Shown: positions 11,361 through 19,854, counted from the first letter of the stretch. The stretch is 39,355 nt of DNA from Accumulibacter sp. (GCA_016789495.1 JAEUOJ010000138.1:1-39355); one strand, 5' to 3'. A program made the numbers and translations. Notes: generated by a model not told the origin, from the sequence alone.

Positions 11361-12431
11361 TCAGGCCACCAAGGCGACCGCCTTGATCTGTACCCAAACC
11401 TGGTCGCCGACCTCAAGAGCCAGACGATGCGCCGAAGCCCGGGTCAAGCGGGCCAGCAGCGGTGTTTCACCGACGCGCAACTGAAGTAGCGCCAGCGCCG
11501 GATGCTCTTCGCGGCCTTGCGCGGTGATCGTCGCCGGCAGGATGTTGATAATGCTGCTCTCGTGGTCGGGTTGGCGGGAAATGCTGACGTCGCGGGCCAA
11601 AATGCGCAGGCGGACTCCCGCGCCGACCGGGATGCCGCTATCACGGACCCACAAGGTGCCACCGGCAAAACCGATCCGCGCCAGATGCCAGTGGCTATCC
11701 CGTTCGAGTACCTGGCCGGCGAAAACGACACCAGCGTCTTCGCCCAGGCGGAGCGGCAGATCGACACTTGCCAGGACGGCGGTCAGTGGCCCGGAAGCAA
11801 GCACACGTCCGTTGTCCAGGACCACGATCTGATCGGCGAGACGGGCCACTTCGTCCGGCGAGTGGCTGACGTAGAGCATTGGCAGCGCCAGATCGTCGCG
11901 CAGTCGTTCCAGATACGGCATGATTTCCTGTTTGCGAGCGTGATCGAGGGAGGCCAGCGGTTCATCCATCAGCAGCAGGCGCGGACTGGTCGCCAGAGCA
12001 CGGGCAATCGCGACTCGTTGCCGCTCGCCGCCGGAGAGCTGGTCCACGCGACGTCGCAAAAGCGGCGCGATGCCGAGCAGGTCGATGATCTGCGGCAACG
12101 AAAGCCGACGCTCGCCGGCCGCGCTCCGTCGCTGCCCGTAGGCGAGATTGTCGGCGACATCGAGGTGAGCAAACAGGCGGGCGTCCTGAAAAACGTAACC
12201 CAGCGGACGGCGGTGGGTCGGCAGCCAGTGTCTTTCGTCCTGCCAGGTTTGACCATGAATCAGCAACTGTCCGCCCGTATCGCGTTCCAGGCCGGCGACA
12301 TAGCGCAGCAAGGTGGTTTTTCCGGACCCTGAGCGGCCAAAGATGGCCGTGACGCCGTCCCCGGGCACATCGAGGTCGACATCGAGCGTGAACGCCGGCC
12401 GCGGCAGGTGACAACGGATGCGCAGACTCAT
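11361..12431 (-). CDS. modC: Molybdate ABC transporter ATP-binding protein ModC
   Basis: ATPase that powers molybdate import at the inner membrane. The 356-residue product has Walker A GRSGSGKT (32-39), the Q-loop FQDARLF, signature LSGGERQ (132-138) and Walker B LLLMDEP (about 152-158), then a C-terminal extension (about 235-356) that ends in a molybdate-binding TOBE/Mop-type domain ([24 protein letters not shown]). That extension is what separates ModC from other importers. It overlaps modB by four bases (ATGA). The operon order on this strand is modA-modB-modC. No ModE-type operator was recognised. Confidence 0.95.
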   Translation of the reverse strand: MSLRIRCHLPRPAFTLDVDLDVPGDGVTAIFGRSGSGKTTLLRYVAGLERDTGGQLLIHGQTWQDERHWLPTHRRPLGYVFQDARLFAHLDVADNLAYGQRRSAAGERRLSLPQIIDLLGIAPLLRRRVDQLSGGERQRVAIARALATSPRLLLMDEPLASLDHARKQEIMPYLERLRDDLALPMLYVSHSPDEVARLADQIVVLDNGRVLASGPLTAVLASVDLPLRLGEDAGVVFAGQVLERDSHWHLARIGFAGGTLWVRDSGIPVGAGVRLRILARDVSISRQPDHESSIINILPATITAQGREEHPALALLQLRVGETPLLARLTRASAHRLALEVGDQVWVQIKAVALVA

Positions 12432-13099
12432 CGACGGTGCATCGGCCGGAAAATATTGAGCAGCAAGAGGACCACGAAAGAAAAGCCCAGCATGCCGCCG
12501 GCGAGCCGATGCGCGGCGTCGTAGTCCAGAGCTTCGACATGGTTGAAGAGGGCCATCGACAGCACCTGCGTTTTGCCGGGGATGTTGCCGCCGATCATCA
12601 ACACCACCCCGAATTCGCCGACGGTATGTGCAAACCCCAAAATCGCGGCGTTGAAGAAACCGCTAGCGGCCAGCGGCACGACGACTGTAAAGAACGCATC
12701 CCAGGGGCTGGCACGCAACGTCGCCGCCGCCTCCAGCGGCCCGTCGCCTATGGCGGCGAACGCTTGCTGCAGCGGCTGAACGACGAAAGGCAGCGAGTAA
12801 ATCATCGAAGCGACCACCAAGCCGGCAAAAGTAAACGGCAGCGGCGACAGACCGAAAGCGTCGAGCGCTCGGCCGACGAGGCCGTCCGGACCCATCAACA
12901 CCAGCAAGTAAAAGCCCAGCACCGTCGGCGGCAGAATCAGCGGCAGGGTGACCAGCGCGCCGAGCGGGCCGCTGAGCCAGTGGCGAGTGCGAGCCAGCCA
13001 CCAGGCGAGCGGCGTGCCGAGCAGCAGCAGCAGCACGCTGGTGACGGTGGCCAGTTTGACGGTCAGCCAGACCGCCGCCAAATCGGCAGAGCTCAACAT
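12428..13099 (-). CDS. modB: Molybdate ABC transporter permease ModB
   Basis: Inner-membrane channel subunit of the molybdate importer. The 223-residue product has about five hydrophobic helices and the EAA coupling loop ([22 protein letters not shown], described here by its start [11 protein letters not shown] near residue 143), and ends with a VVLLLLNIF helix. An early [18 protein letters not shown] segment is typical of ModB. The start at 13099 lacks a strong ribosome site, and 75 bases separate it from modA. The end overlaps modC by four bases, which suggests coupled translation. Confidence 0.94.
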   Translation of the reverse strand: MLSSADLAAVWLTVKLATVTSVLLLLLGTPLAWWLARTRHWLSGPLGALVTLPLILPPTVLGFYLLVLMGPDGLVGRALDAFGLSPLPFTFAGLVVASMIYSLPFVVQPLQQAFAAIGDGPLEAAATLRASPWDAFFTVVVPLAASGFFNAAILGFAHTVGEFGVVLMIGGNIPGKTQVLSMALFNHVEALDYDAAHRLAGGMLGFSFVVLLLLNIFRPMHRR

Positions 13100-13174
13100 C
13101 GTTCGACAGTGCGCAAGCGAACCGACCGGCTGGAGATCGGCAATACGCCGCCGGCACAGGACGATGCAAACCTC

Positions 13175-13990
13175 TCAGTCATCGTACCCGTAAGAACGGA
13201 TGATCGCCTTGGCCTTGTCACCGCGGAGATAGCCGAGCAGGCTTTCAGCGGCCACCTTGCCCTGGCCTTTGCCGAGCAGCACGGCTTCCTGACGGATCGG
13301 CGAGTACAAGGTTTGCGGCACCCGCCAGCCCGAACCGCCTTGCCAGCGTCCAGAACGATAAACCTGCGACAGCGCGACAAAGCCGAGTTCGGCGTTGCCG
13401 GAAACGACGAACTGGTGCGCCTGGCCAACGTTCCCGCCGATCACCCATTTGTCTTTCAGCGCCTCCGTCAGGCCGAGCGCTTGCAATACCTCGATGGCCG
13501 ACGCGCCGTACGGCGCGAGTTTGGGATTGGCGATCGCCAAGTGCCGGAAGCTGTTTCGCTTCAGGATCTTGCCCTGCGGGTCGACGTAATCCGCCATGCG
13601 GCTCCAGAGCGCCAACTTGCCGACAGCGAAAGTGAAACGACCACCGGCGACGGCATATCCCTCCCTTTCCAGCCGTGCCGGCGTCTGATCATCGGCGGCG
13701 AGCAAAATTTCAAACGGTGCGCCGGCCTTGATCTGAGCGTAGAACCTGCCGGTCGATCCGAAAGTGGGCACGACCCGATGACCGGTATCCCTGGCGAATT
13801 CAATGGCGATTTCCCGCATCGCCTCGGCGAAGTTCGCCGCTACGGCGGCATGGACTTGCTCCGCAAGGGCTGGCGCAGGGCTGGTCAGGAAGACGGTCGT
13901 CAGCCAGAAGCTCGACCCCATGCCACCACGCCGGAAGCGGCCAAGCCGCTCGTACAGGCGTGAACCACGTTGCCAGGCGAAGTCGATCAT
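13175..13990 (-). CDS. modA: Periplasmic molybdate-binding protein ModA
   Basis: Captures molybdate (or tungstate) in the periplasm and delivers it to ModBC. The mature part begins around EQVHAAVAANFAEAMREI and carries the family pattern: FGSTGRFYAQIKAGAPFEI, DDQTPARLEREG, then the second lobe with NPKLAPYGASAIEVLQ. Before it is a hydrophobic stretch (SSFWLTTVFLTSPAPALA) that serves as signal peptide. Two starts are possible: ATG 13990 (271 residues, long basic n-region) and ATG 13921 (248 residues). Neither has a good Shine-Dalgarno; I keep the longer one but with doubt. It is first in the modABC operon. Confidence 0.92.
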   Translation of the reverse strand: MIDFAWQRGSRLYERLGRFRRGGMGSSFWLTTVFLTSPAPALAEQVHAAVAANFAEAMREIAIEFARDTGHRVVPTFGSTGRFYAQIKAGAPFEILLAADDQTPARLEREGYAVAGGRFTFAVGKLALWSRMADYVDPQGKILKRNSFRHLAIANPKLAPYGASAIEVLQALGLTEALKDKWVIGGNVGQAHQFVVSGNAELGFVALSQVYRSGRWQGGSGWRVPQTLYSPIRQEAVLLGKGQGKVAAESLLGYLRGDKAKAIIRSYGYDD

Positions 13991-14148
13991 CGTTCATGCA
14001 CACTCGGAGTAAGGCGCGAAGGCAAGGCGTTCGTCAATTTGGCCACGATTCACCAAGATTGGACCCGGATCAGGCACATGGCGGGCAATATCAACAGCAA
14101 TCGAGAAACCATCGACCGTTCTTCCTGCCGGCAATCGACATCGCACGA

Positions 14149-14946
14149 CTACTCGAGCTTTTTCAAATAATCCTTGGTGAACACCTTGTCGGGCAGGTCG
14201 CGCAATTTCATGTTGCCATACTCGAGGACGGACTGCTCGCCGCCGCGCAACGCGTCTTCCATTACCAGACGGGTTGGCCGCCGTTTGCCTTCCATGACTT
14301 TGAAGTTCTCGTACTTGCAGGTTTTCAGCAGCCGGTTGGACAGCGAATAAAACTCGGCCTTGTAAGGCCAATGGTCTTTTTCGCGAACCCAGTACAGCAC
14401 CCGTTGATAGGTGACGCCGCGATCGACGCCGGTCAGCTCGAGGACGTAATGATCGTCGTTGCCTATTTTCTCGCTGCGCAATATTTTCGGATGATAATCG
14501 GCGGCGAAATTCGCCCGCGCCAGGTCGCCGTTCGCCACTTGGCCGGTCAGCCTCTGCGACAAGGCCAGACGAATCGGTTGCGATACGTCGGGCATGAAAA
14601 TCCACAGGTCGCGGCCTTTCATCAACATGATCTGCCCGCGTTCCGACGCCGGCTCGGTGACCATGACCACGCTATTGCTGTTGCCTTTGGACAGTACCCG
14701 GTATTTGCGCACCTCGCTGCCATGATCGGCGCTGCTGGTGGTGATCGACACGTCGACCTGGAAGCTTTCCGCCGGAAAGCGCACCTGATCCGCTTTCTCG
14801 ACGATCGCTCGCGCTTCGGTGTTGTCGCCCGTCGCCGGCGCCTCGGCCGCCACGACCACGGAAGGCATCCATCCGGTGATCAGCGCGAAGGCGGCGACGA
14901 CGAAGCGTGCCTTGACTTTGCCAAGGTGGGTTGTCATGATTTCCAT
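14149..14946 (-). CDS. Outer-membrane lipoprotein-sorting (LolA-like) protein
   Basis: Periplasmic protein of the LolA-like fold family annotated as outer membrane lipoprotein-sorting protein (Pfam PF17131 type). It has a signal peptide (hydrophobic about 14-34, cleaved near VVAAEA), then RVLSKGNSNSVVMVTEP, GRDLWIFMPDV and the conserved NGDLARANFAADY block, all usual in this family. Length 265 is normal. ATG 14946 has GAGG about eight bases upstream; an ATG three codons later is the alternative. Members usually sit beside an MacB/LolD-type ATPase and an FtsX-type permease. Here the ATPase is divergent, 53 bases away, and the permease is missing. Confidence 0.85.
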   Translation of the reverse strand: MEIMTTHLGKVKARFVVAAFALITGWMPSVVVAAEAPATGDNTEARAIVEKADQVRFPAESFQVDVSITTSSADHGSEVRKYRVLSKGNSNSVVMVTEPASERGQIMLMKGRDLWIFMPDVSQPIRLALSQRLTGQVANGDLARANFAADYHPKILRSEKIGNDDHYVLELTGVDRGVTYQRVLYWVREKDHWPYKAEFYSLSNRLLKTCKYENFKVMEGKRRPTRLVMEDALRGGEQSVLEYGNMKLRDLPDKVFTKDYLKKLE

Positions 14947-14999
14947 AGGATTACCTCGCTGTGCTGACCGATGTTTGAACTGGCTGAAAGTGCCTGCGG

Positions 15000-15800
15000 A
15001 TGAAAGAAGTCGTACGGATTGAGAATGTTTATAAGGATTATCAGCTCGGCGAGCAAAAAGTCCAAGCCCTCAAAAATATCAATTTGGCCTTCGAGCCCGG
15101 GGTGTTTTTGGCCATTGCCGGCCCGTCGGGCAGCGGCAAGACCACCCTGCTGAATCTGATCGGCTGCATCGACGTTCCGACCAGCGGCAAGATTTTCATC
15201 AACGACCAGGATGTCAGCGGGCGGACGCCGGACCAACTCGCCGATTTGCGTGCCCGAACCATCGGTTTCATCTTTCAGACCTTCAACCTGTTGCCGGTAC
15301 TTTCGGCGGCCGAAAACGTCGAATACCCCCTCCTGCATCGGAGCGACGTTTCAGCGGCGGAACGACGGAAACGGGTCGCCTATTTCCTCGACATCGTCGG
15401 TCTGTCGCGCTTCGCCGGGCACCGTCCGAATCAACTCAGCGGCGGACAGCGCCAGCGCGTGGCGATCGCGCGCGCGCTGGCCATCCGGCCGTCGATCGTC
15501 CTTGCCGACGAACCGACGGCCAATCTCGATCACAATACCGGCGAAGAGATTCTGCTGTTGATGAAAAAAATCAACCGCTCTTTCAAAACGACGTTCATTT
15601 TTTCCACCCACGACAAACGGGTGATCGCCAAGGCGGACCGGCTGGTCCGGGTCGAGGATGGCGTGATCGCCCATCTCGGCAAGCGACTGCATACCAAATG
15701 GACGGTCATTCGCCCGCGTGCTCCCGCCGATGACGGTTCGGAACGTAGTGAATCGCCGTCGCAAACGAATAACCCAACTGCCCACCGCGCGGAGAATTAG
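15000..15800 (+). CDS. LolD/MacB-type ABC transporter ATPase
   Basis: ATPase of the family that drives lipoprotein release (LolCDE) or MacB-type mechanotransmission. In 266 residues it has Walker A GPSGSGKT (41-48), Q-loop FQTFNLLP, signature LSGGQRQ (146-152), Walker B VLADEPTANLD (167-177) and a switch histidine in IFSTHD. The last 30 residues are an extra basic and polar tail. ATG 15000 is a fair start with a weak ribosome site. The next gene starts four bases after its stop and encodes a beta-barrel, so they form an operon. No FtsX-family permease is present in the window, which this ATPase would need; it must pair with one encoded elsewhere. Confidence 0.9.
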   Translation: MKEVVRIENVYKDYQLGEQKVQALKNINLAFEPGVFLAIAGPSGSGKTTLLNLIGCIDVPTSGKIFINDQDVSGRTPDQLADLRARTIGFIFQTFNLLPVLSAAENVEYPLLHRSDVSAAERRKRVAYFLDIVGLSRFAGHRPNQLSGGQRQRVAIARALAIRPSIVLADEPTANLDHNTGEEILLLMKKINRSFKTTFIFSTHDKRVIAKADRLVRVEDGVIAHLGKRLHTKWTVIRPRAPADDGSERSESPSQTNNPTAHRAEN

Positions 15801-15804
15801 TCTG

Positions 15805-17337
15805 ATGAACAACCCTATGAGCAACCTCATGGCCGCCCTGGCCTCGCTGTGTGGTTTGCTGCCAGCCCTGACCAACGCCCAGAACGTCGAAGGAAACGAC
15901 TCGTCCTCGCCGACGCGGATCGAATTGGCCGCCAAGCCGACAGAAGCGTTGCCGAAAAGTCGCGACGCCCTATTCGACGACGACGAGCCGTCACCTTCCG
16001 AATCCCCTGCGCCCTCGTCTCCTTCGCCTGCCGCGCCAGGCAAAAAGGAATCGTTGTTTCTCGACGACCAACCGACGGCCTCACCCGTCAAGCCCACCCC
16101 GACAGCGTCGTCCGGCGGCGGCGGTTTCAGCGGAATCAAGGGATTTGCCGAGAATGTGCTGGCTTATACCACTCCTCGGCCGGGCCATTGGTCGGAGATG
16201 ATGTTTCGAGCCGATCTCAGCGCGCAAGGCGATCTCGGCAGCGGCGTGAAGTGGAAACTCGGCGCGCGTGCCGATTTCGACGCCACTTACAGCCTGACCG
16301 ATCATTATCCTGCTGCCGTGGCGGACAATCAGCGCTTCAATCTGATGTTGCGGGAAAATTACCTCGATATCGGCGCTGGGGATTGGGATTTTCGTATCGG
16401 TCGTCAACACGTCATTTGGGGCGAAATGGTCGGCCTGCTGTTTGCCGACGTCGTTTCGGCGCGTGACATGCGCCATTTTCTACTGCCTGAATTCGAAATC
16501 CTGCGCATTCCGCAATGGGCGGCACGCGCTGAATATTTCAAAGACGATTTCCATGCCGAACTGCTGTGGGTTCCGGTGCCGAGTTACGACGAGATCGGCA
16601 AGCCCGGTTCCGAGTTTTTCAATTACACGCTACCTGTTCCGACGGGAGTGGCCACCGTTTACCGCGATGAACAACGCCCGTCACGGCGCTTGGCGAACAG
16701 CAATTACGGCCTGCGACTGTCGCTACTCAAAAACGGCTGGGATGTGGCGGCCTTCGCATACCGTAGCTTGAGCGTCGCGCCGACCTTCTATCGGGAAATC
16801 GTCCTGGCGCCGCAGCCGACGGCCATCTTCCAGGCACGGCACGACCGGATCACCCAATACGGCATGACCCTGGGCAAGGATCTCGGACCGGTGGTCTTGA
16901 AAGCCGAGGCGGTCTATACCGACGGAATGAATTACCAGGTCAAGGACGCCAACGATGTCGATGGCGTGGTGGCGCAGAAAACCCTCAATTGGGCGGTCGG
17001 CCTGGATTACACCGAGATTACCGACACGCGCTTCAATGCCCAGTTCTTCCAAAGCCACTTTTTCAACCACAGCCCGGACATCATCCAGTCGAAGAATGAA
17101 AACGGCTACAGCCTGCTGGCCAATCGCAAATTCGGCGACAAGGTCGAAGCCCAAATGCTGTACATCGCCAGTCTCAACCGCAGCGATTGGCTGCTCCGCC
17201 CGCGCCTGACCTGGAATTTCGAGAAAAACTGGCGTTTCGCCGTCGGCGCCGACATTTTTCACGGACCGCCACTCGGCTTTTTCGGTCGCTACGATCGCAG
17301 TGACCGCGTCTACACCGAACTGCGTTACAGCTTTTGA
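15805..17337 (+). CDS. Outer-membrane beta-barrel protein (DUF1302-like)
   Basis: Predicted outer-membrane protein of 510 residues. It has a signal peptide (hydrophobic 8-22, cleavage near NAQ), then an acidic, Pro/Ser-rich linker (about 30-95) with two similar short repeats, ALFDDDEPSPSES and SLFLDDQPTASP. The rest alternates polar and hydrophobic residues as a barrel does, including RIGRQHVIWGEMVGLLFAD, and the chain ends in an aromatic (ELRYSF), as outer-membrane proteins need for BAM recognition. It resembles DUF1302-type barrels, but that assignment is tentative. The start is ATG 15805, nine bases after GGAGAA. Cotranscribed with the ABC ATPase and next to the LolA-like protein, so a role in lipid or lipoprotein export to the outer membrane is plausible. 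Confidence 0.78.
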   Translation: MNNPMSNLMAALASLCGLLPALTNAQNVEGNDSSSPTRIELAAKPTEALPKSRDALFDDDEPSPSESPAPSSPSPAAPGKKESLFLDDQPTASPVKPTPTASSGGGGFSGIKGFAENVLAYTTPRPGHWSEMMFRADLSAQGDLGSGVKWKLGARADFDATYSLTDHYPAAVADNQRFNLMLRENYLDIGAGDWDFRIGRQHVIWGEMVGLLFADVVSARDMRHFLLPEFEILRIPQWAARAEYFKDDFHAELLWVPVPSYDEIGKPGSEFFNYTLPVPTGVATVYRDEQRPSRRLANSNYGLRLSLLKNGWDVAAFAYRSLSVAPTFYREIVLAPQPTAIFQARHDRITQYGMTLGKDLGPVVLKAEAVYTDGMNYQVKDANDVDGVVAQKTLNWAVGLDYTEITDTRFNAQFFQSHFFNHSPDIIQSKNENGYSLLANRKFGDKVEAQMLYIASLNRSDWLLRPRLTWNFEKNWRFAVGADIFHGPPLGFFGRYDRSDRVYTELRYSF

Positions 17338-17410
17338 CGACTTGCCAGACCGGAGGATCGCTTCGCAGGCCGATTAAGTCCATGATGCAAGCCTGACCTG
17401 TGGGCCTGGG

Positions 17411-17629
17411 GTCGGATTGGCTTTATGGTTGGGCGTAGAAATGTTGCCACAACCTGCCCTGCCACCTGGTTCCGGGCAGGTGAACGCCGTGGCGTTTCCA
17501 GACATGAGCGGGGCACTAAAGGCAGGTGGCTTTGCCGTCGGAATTCTCGGTGCAATCGAGCGAGGCGGGGCGCGCAGCGTTGTCTCCACCGTCGAAAAGA
17601 GTGCGGCGCAAGAGGCCGCAAAGGGAGCA
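17411..17629 (+). repeat. RHS-derived repeat, copy A
   Basis: About 219 bases nearly identical to 20521-20739 (about nine differences by eye). It encodes the conserved stretch after the RHS core that starts GLALWLGVEMLPQP and ends EKSAAQEAAKG. Similarity stops on both sides: no RHS core is found upstream, and the toxin-encoding sequence downstream differs. Confidence 0.92.
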
Positions 17630-17911
17630 TCTGGCATCACCAAGGAAGTGCTTGTCCGCAAGGCTTTGGGCGCCGATGGAGCAAAGTCAGTTCAGATCAT
17701 CGAACGTGAAAACGGGAAGTTGATCTCCCGCACCCATGAAGTGACGAAGGACGGCAAGGTTATTCATCAGCATCAGAACCACATAGGGAAGCGCGGTGGC
17801 GAGCGGCAGTTCCCGGACGAGTGGACCGGCACAAAGACAATCAACGCACCGTACGAGAACATCCCACCGAGTTTCCCGGCGGATCGCGTCCCCGGTGGCC
17901 GGACGTTTTGA
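17417..17911 (+). CDS. Orphan RHS C-terminal tip, putative toxin domain
   Basis: A 164-residue frame whose first 71 residues repeat the post-core segment of the RHS protein at 20083 and whose last 93 are unique. The unique part includes RTHEVTKDGKVIHQHQNH and GGERQFPDEW, rich in His, with a hydrophilic end; this is typical of exchangeable polymorphic-toxin tips, but I cannot name its activity. There is no RHS core, signal peptide or good start (a TTG at 17417 without a ribosome site), so it is probably silent until recombined onto an RHS gene. The matching immunity gene follows after 17 bases. Orphan tip-immunity modules of this kind are known beside rhs and cdiA genes. Confidence 0.7.
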   Translation: MALWLGVEMLPQPALPPGSGQVNAVAFPDMSGALKAGGFAVGILGAIERGGARSVVSTVEKSAAQEAAKGASGITKEVLVRKALGADGAKSVQIIERENGKLISRTHEVTKDGKVIHQHQNHIGKRGGERQFPDEWTGTKTINAPYENIPPSFPADRVPGGRTF

Positions 17912-17928
17912 TCCAAGGATCCTCAACC

Positions 17929-18402
17929 ATGCTGAATGCCGATGCAGAAACCTTCCTCTGGCGTCTTCTCCGACTTGGGCTTCTTGCCGGTGAGCCTAAG
18001 CAGGCGGGCGATTGGGTCGCGTCCTTCTTCGACAGAGAAATTGAACTTCCAGCGAAGTTGGAAGCGCTGTTGACTGAGTACTGGGCCTCAGCAGATCGGG
18101 CCGTACTGTTGTCGCTGGCTCAAGCGGCGCTGGAGGACTTCAGTCTCGATGTCGTGCATCGAACCCGCCTAACGGCTAACCTGTTTGCGAACGGCCACAT
18201 TGACGAAACCCAGGCATGCGCTTTTCTCGGCTTCGAGGGAGTGATCACGGATGATCTCCCACCCTCGGTGCGCAGAGTTGCAGATGTGTGTTGGTTGGTG
18301 AGGCAGGACTCGGAGGTGGCTGTTATGGAGTCCGGTGACGACAGTTTGCTTAGTGAGGCATTGCGCGCCCTTGCCAGTGAGGGCACGGCGACGACCGATT
18401 AG
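17929..18402 (+). CDS. Putative immunity protein for the orphan toxin tip
   Basis: A 157-residue, mostly helical, acidic protein with no family I recognise. It begins MLNADAETFLWRLLRLGLL and has no signal peptide or membrane helix, so it should be cytoplasmic. AAGGAT lies eight bases before ATG 17929. The call rests on position: it follows the toxin tip after 17 bases on the same strand, as immunity genes do in RHS cassettes, and the equivalent gene follows the second cassette. Sequence differs entirely from the immunity gene at 21018, as expected if each fits its own toxin. Function is inferred from context only. Confidence 0.6.
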   Translation: MLNADAETFLWRLLRLGLLAGEPKQAGDWVASFFDREIELPAKLEALLTEYWASADRAVLLSLAQAALEDFSLDVVHRTRLTANLFANGHIDETQACAFLGFEGVITDDLPPSVRRVADVCWLVRQDSEVAVMESGDDSLLSEALRALASEGTATTD

Positions 18403-18523
18403 GTGCCGCAAAGGAATCACAAGCCGCTTCCAAGGTGTTCAGAAAGGAGAGCAGGCTTTCACGGAAAATAGGGGACAGACCACGTTTTTTGACCTATCCA
18501 CGGTGCCCGAGCGCGTCGGAGGG

Positions 18524-18804
18524 GTCAGGTCTTTCCTTTTGCCCCATTGCAGTTGATAAATCCGTCACATGGCCAGAAGACCACGTCGCATCGAATTCCG
18601 TGGCGGCCTGTACTGCGTTACGGCGCGAGGTGACGGGAGGGAGGACATCTACCTCTCCAACGCCGAGCGGCGCCTGTTTCTGGCGGTACTGAACGGCTTG
18701 GTGGATCGTTACAACTGGACGATTCAGGCGTACTGCTTGATGAGCAATTCTTATCACCGGCTCGTGGAAACGCCGGATGCGCATCTCTCCAAGGCATGAG
18801 GCCG
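18524..18804 (+). repeat. RAYT-containing repeat, copy A
   Basis: Nearly identical to 21490-21771, starting at GTCAGGTCTTTC and including the 5' flank plus the first 76 or so codons of a transposase. Copy A lacks one G in the AAGG run at 18791-18794 compared with copy B and breaks off after GAGGCCG, exactly where the hairpin at 18805 begins. Confidence 0.9.
18569..18804 (+). pseudogene. REP-associated (Y1/RAYT) transposase, truncated copy A
   Basis: N-terminal third of a transposase of the REP-associated tyrosine family: MARRPRRIEFRGGLYCVTARGD and AYCLMSNSYHRLVETP are family landmarks. The catalytic metal motif HUH, normally NHYHLL, reads NSYHRL, so the first histidine is lost. A one-base deletion after LSK brings a stop at 18797-18799, and homology ends at 18804. 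The complete family is around 250-300 residues. Copy B at 21535 continues further. Upstream, GGGGACAGACCACGTTTTTT at 18474-18490 or so resembles flanking sequence seen beside such genes. Confidence 0.88.
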
Positions 18805-18831
18805 ACAACGCCCGCTCTGTGCGGGCGTTGT
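18805..18831 (-). terminator. Hairpin after the PIN toxin gene
   Basis: ACAACGCCCGC-TCTGT-GCGGGCGTTGT is a perfect eleven-pair stem that ends two bases from the PIN toxin stop codon (18833). It lacks a clear T-run, so termination is likely but not certain. A similar CGCCCGC/GCGGGCG hairpin lies at 21435-21455. Confidence 0.6.
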
Positions 18832-18832
18832 T

Positions 18833-19255
18833 CTATGTGCCCGCTGCGATGCGTTCGACGGCCACGGCGGCGGTGACGATTTCGATGCCTCGGAAGCTCT
18901 TCAGATCGAGCAGGTGGGCATCACCCGAGACGATCAAATCGGCCTGCGCTGCCAGCGCGGCGGCCAGCACCTGGTCATCGGCCGGATCGCGCGTGATGGT
19001 CGGCGCAATGACGGTCGGCGCGACGAGGGTCACCATCGCCGCGTTGCCATCGAAGACATCGGCCACGGTGATCCCGCGCTTGGCAAGCTGCTTGGCGAAC
19101 TTCTCGAGCGAGAGCACGCCTTGCAACTCGGCCAGCAGCGCCGCACTGCTGGCCAGCTCGAGCTGGCCAGCCTCGGCCGCATCGATCAAGCGCCCCAGCG
19201 TGCTGCCCCACAGCAGCCCGGAGAGTGCCGTGTTCGTGTCAAGAACCAGCCGCAC
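18833..19255 (-). CDS. PIN-domain toxin of a toxin-antitoxin pair
   Basis: Predicted ribonuclease of the PIN superfamily (VapC-like; the group annotated as putative toxin-antitoxin system toxin component, PIN family). The 140-residue product begins MRLVLDTNTALSGLLWG with the first catalytic Asp6, has a central acidic region, and ends with RDPADDQVLAAALAA and LIVSGDAHLL, which supply the remaining metal-binding acids; all appear intact. The gene overlaps the antitoxin by 17 bases, so translation is coupled. It lies between the two RHS cassettes, directly against the broken end of a transposase copy. Activity against RNA is inferred from family. Confidence 0.88.
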   Translation of the reverse strand: MRLVLDTNTALSGLLWGSTLGRLIDAAEAGQLELASSAALLAELQGVLSLEKFAKQLAKRGITVADVFDGNAAMVTLVAPTVIAPTITRDPADDQVLAAALAAQADLIVSGDAHLLDLKSFRGIEIVTAAVAVERIAAGT

Positions 19256-19469
19256 GCCGTTGCTCGGCGCGATAGGCGTCGATCTCGGCGCTGATCTCCT
19301 CGGGCGTCATCGGCGCGAGCGGCTTAGTCGCCAGCGTGGCACGCGCTGCCTTCATGCGCTCGATGCGCTCCTCGCGCAGCAAGCGTTCGATTTTCTCCGG
19401 TGCCAGCAGCCCGGCCTTCGTGGCCTCCTGGGCCAGCGCGTCGGGCAACGTGATCTGCACGGTAGTCAT
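19239..19469 (-). CDS. Antitoxin partner of the PIN toxin
   Basis: A 76-residue protein, MTTVQITLPDALAQEATKAG onward, with an N-terminal ribbon-helix-helix-like beginning (TVQITLPDAL) and a charged helical C-terminus (REERIERMKAAR, EEISAEIDAYRAEQRR) that would wrap the toxin. This is the usual design of PIN-toxin antitoxins, where the N-terminus binds the operator. It starts two bases after the end of the degenerate Xre reading frame and overlaps the toxin start by 17 bases. The operon's third gene, the regulator, is broken, so repression may now rest on this protein alone. Confidence 0.82.
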   Translation of the reverse strand: MTTVQITLPDALAQEATKAGLLAPEKIERLLREERIERMKAARATLATKPLAPMTPEEISAEIDAYRAEQRRAAGS

Positions 19470-19471
19470 GG

Positions 19472-19854
19472 TCAGGCTCCCTGCGCGTTCACGCGCTGCT
19501 TGAGCTTCTCGCGCTCGATGAAAGTGTCCAGCGGCTGAGTGATCTGCCGCTTGGCCTTGGGGTCCAGCTTCTCGATGGTCAAGAACCGCTGCTCCAGGCT
19601 ATTGGTGGCAGCCGCTTGACCTTGCGCGCCTGCGCCATGCCCAGCAGCACGTCGGCGCCCACACCCAGCACCTGCGCCATCTACGGCAGCAGATGCGCCG
19701 GCGGCTGTGCGTTCGGTGCTTCGTAGCAGGCCACCATGCGTTGCGTGATGCCCACCTTGGCGGCGAACTCCACCTGTGTGTAACCGGCGGCCTTGCGCAA
19801 GCTGGCAAGCTGCTCACCAAAGTTCTCGATCACATCCGTCTTCCGCTTGGACAT
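19472..19854 (-). pseudogene. Broken Xre-family regulator upstream of the toxin-antitoxin pair
   Basis: ATG 19854 opens a helix-turn-helix protein (GEQLASLRKAAGYTQVEFAA, then KVGITQRMVACYE) that reaches LLP and then meets TAG at 19681-19683, where a Gln is expected. Past it the frame resumes as MAQVLGVGADVLLGMAQARK, and then needs a shift near 19610 to reach the C-terminal part SLEQRFLTIEKLDPKAKRQ and QPLDTFIERE, ending at TGA 19472-19474. Joined, the pieces make about 126 residues, a normal length for such regulators. A nonsense mutation and a frameshift together make it a pseudogene. It precedes the antitoxin by two bases. Confidence 0.82.

Noticed and set aside
12437..13963. 508-codon open frame on the plus strand
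   Set aside because: It is antisense to modB and modA, has the Arg/His/Gln-rich composition of a GC-rich shadow frame and no domain.
13960..14967. 335-codon plus-strand frame
   Set aside because: Antisense to the LolA-like gene, which has a clear signal peptide and family motifs.
18777..19538. 253-codon plus-strand frame, partly Ser/Ala-rich
   Set aside because: Antisense to the PIN toxin and antitoxin, whose overlap and motifs are clear.
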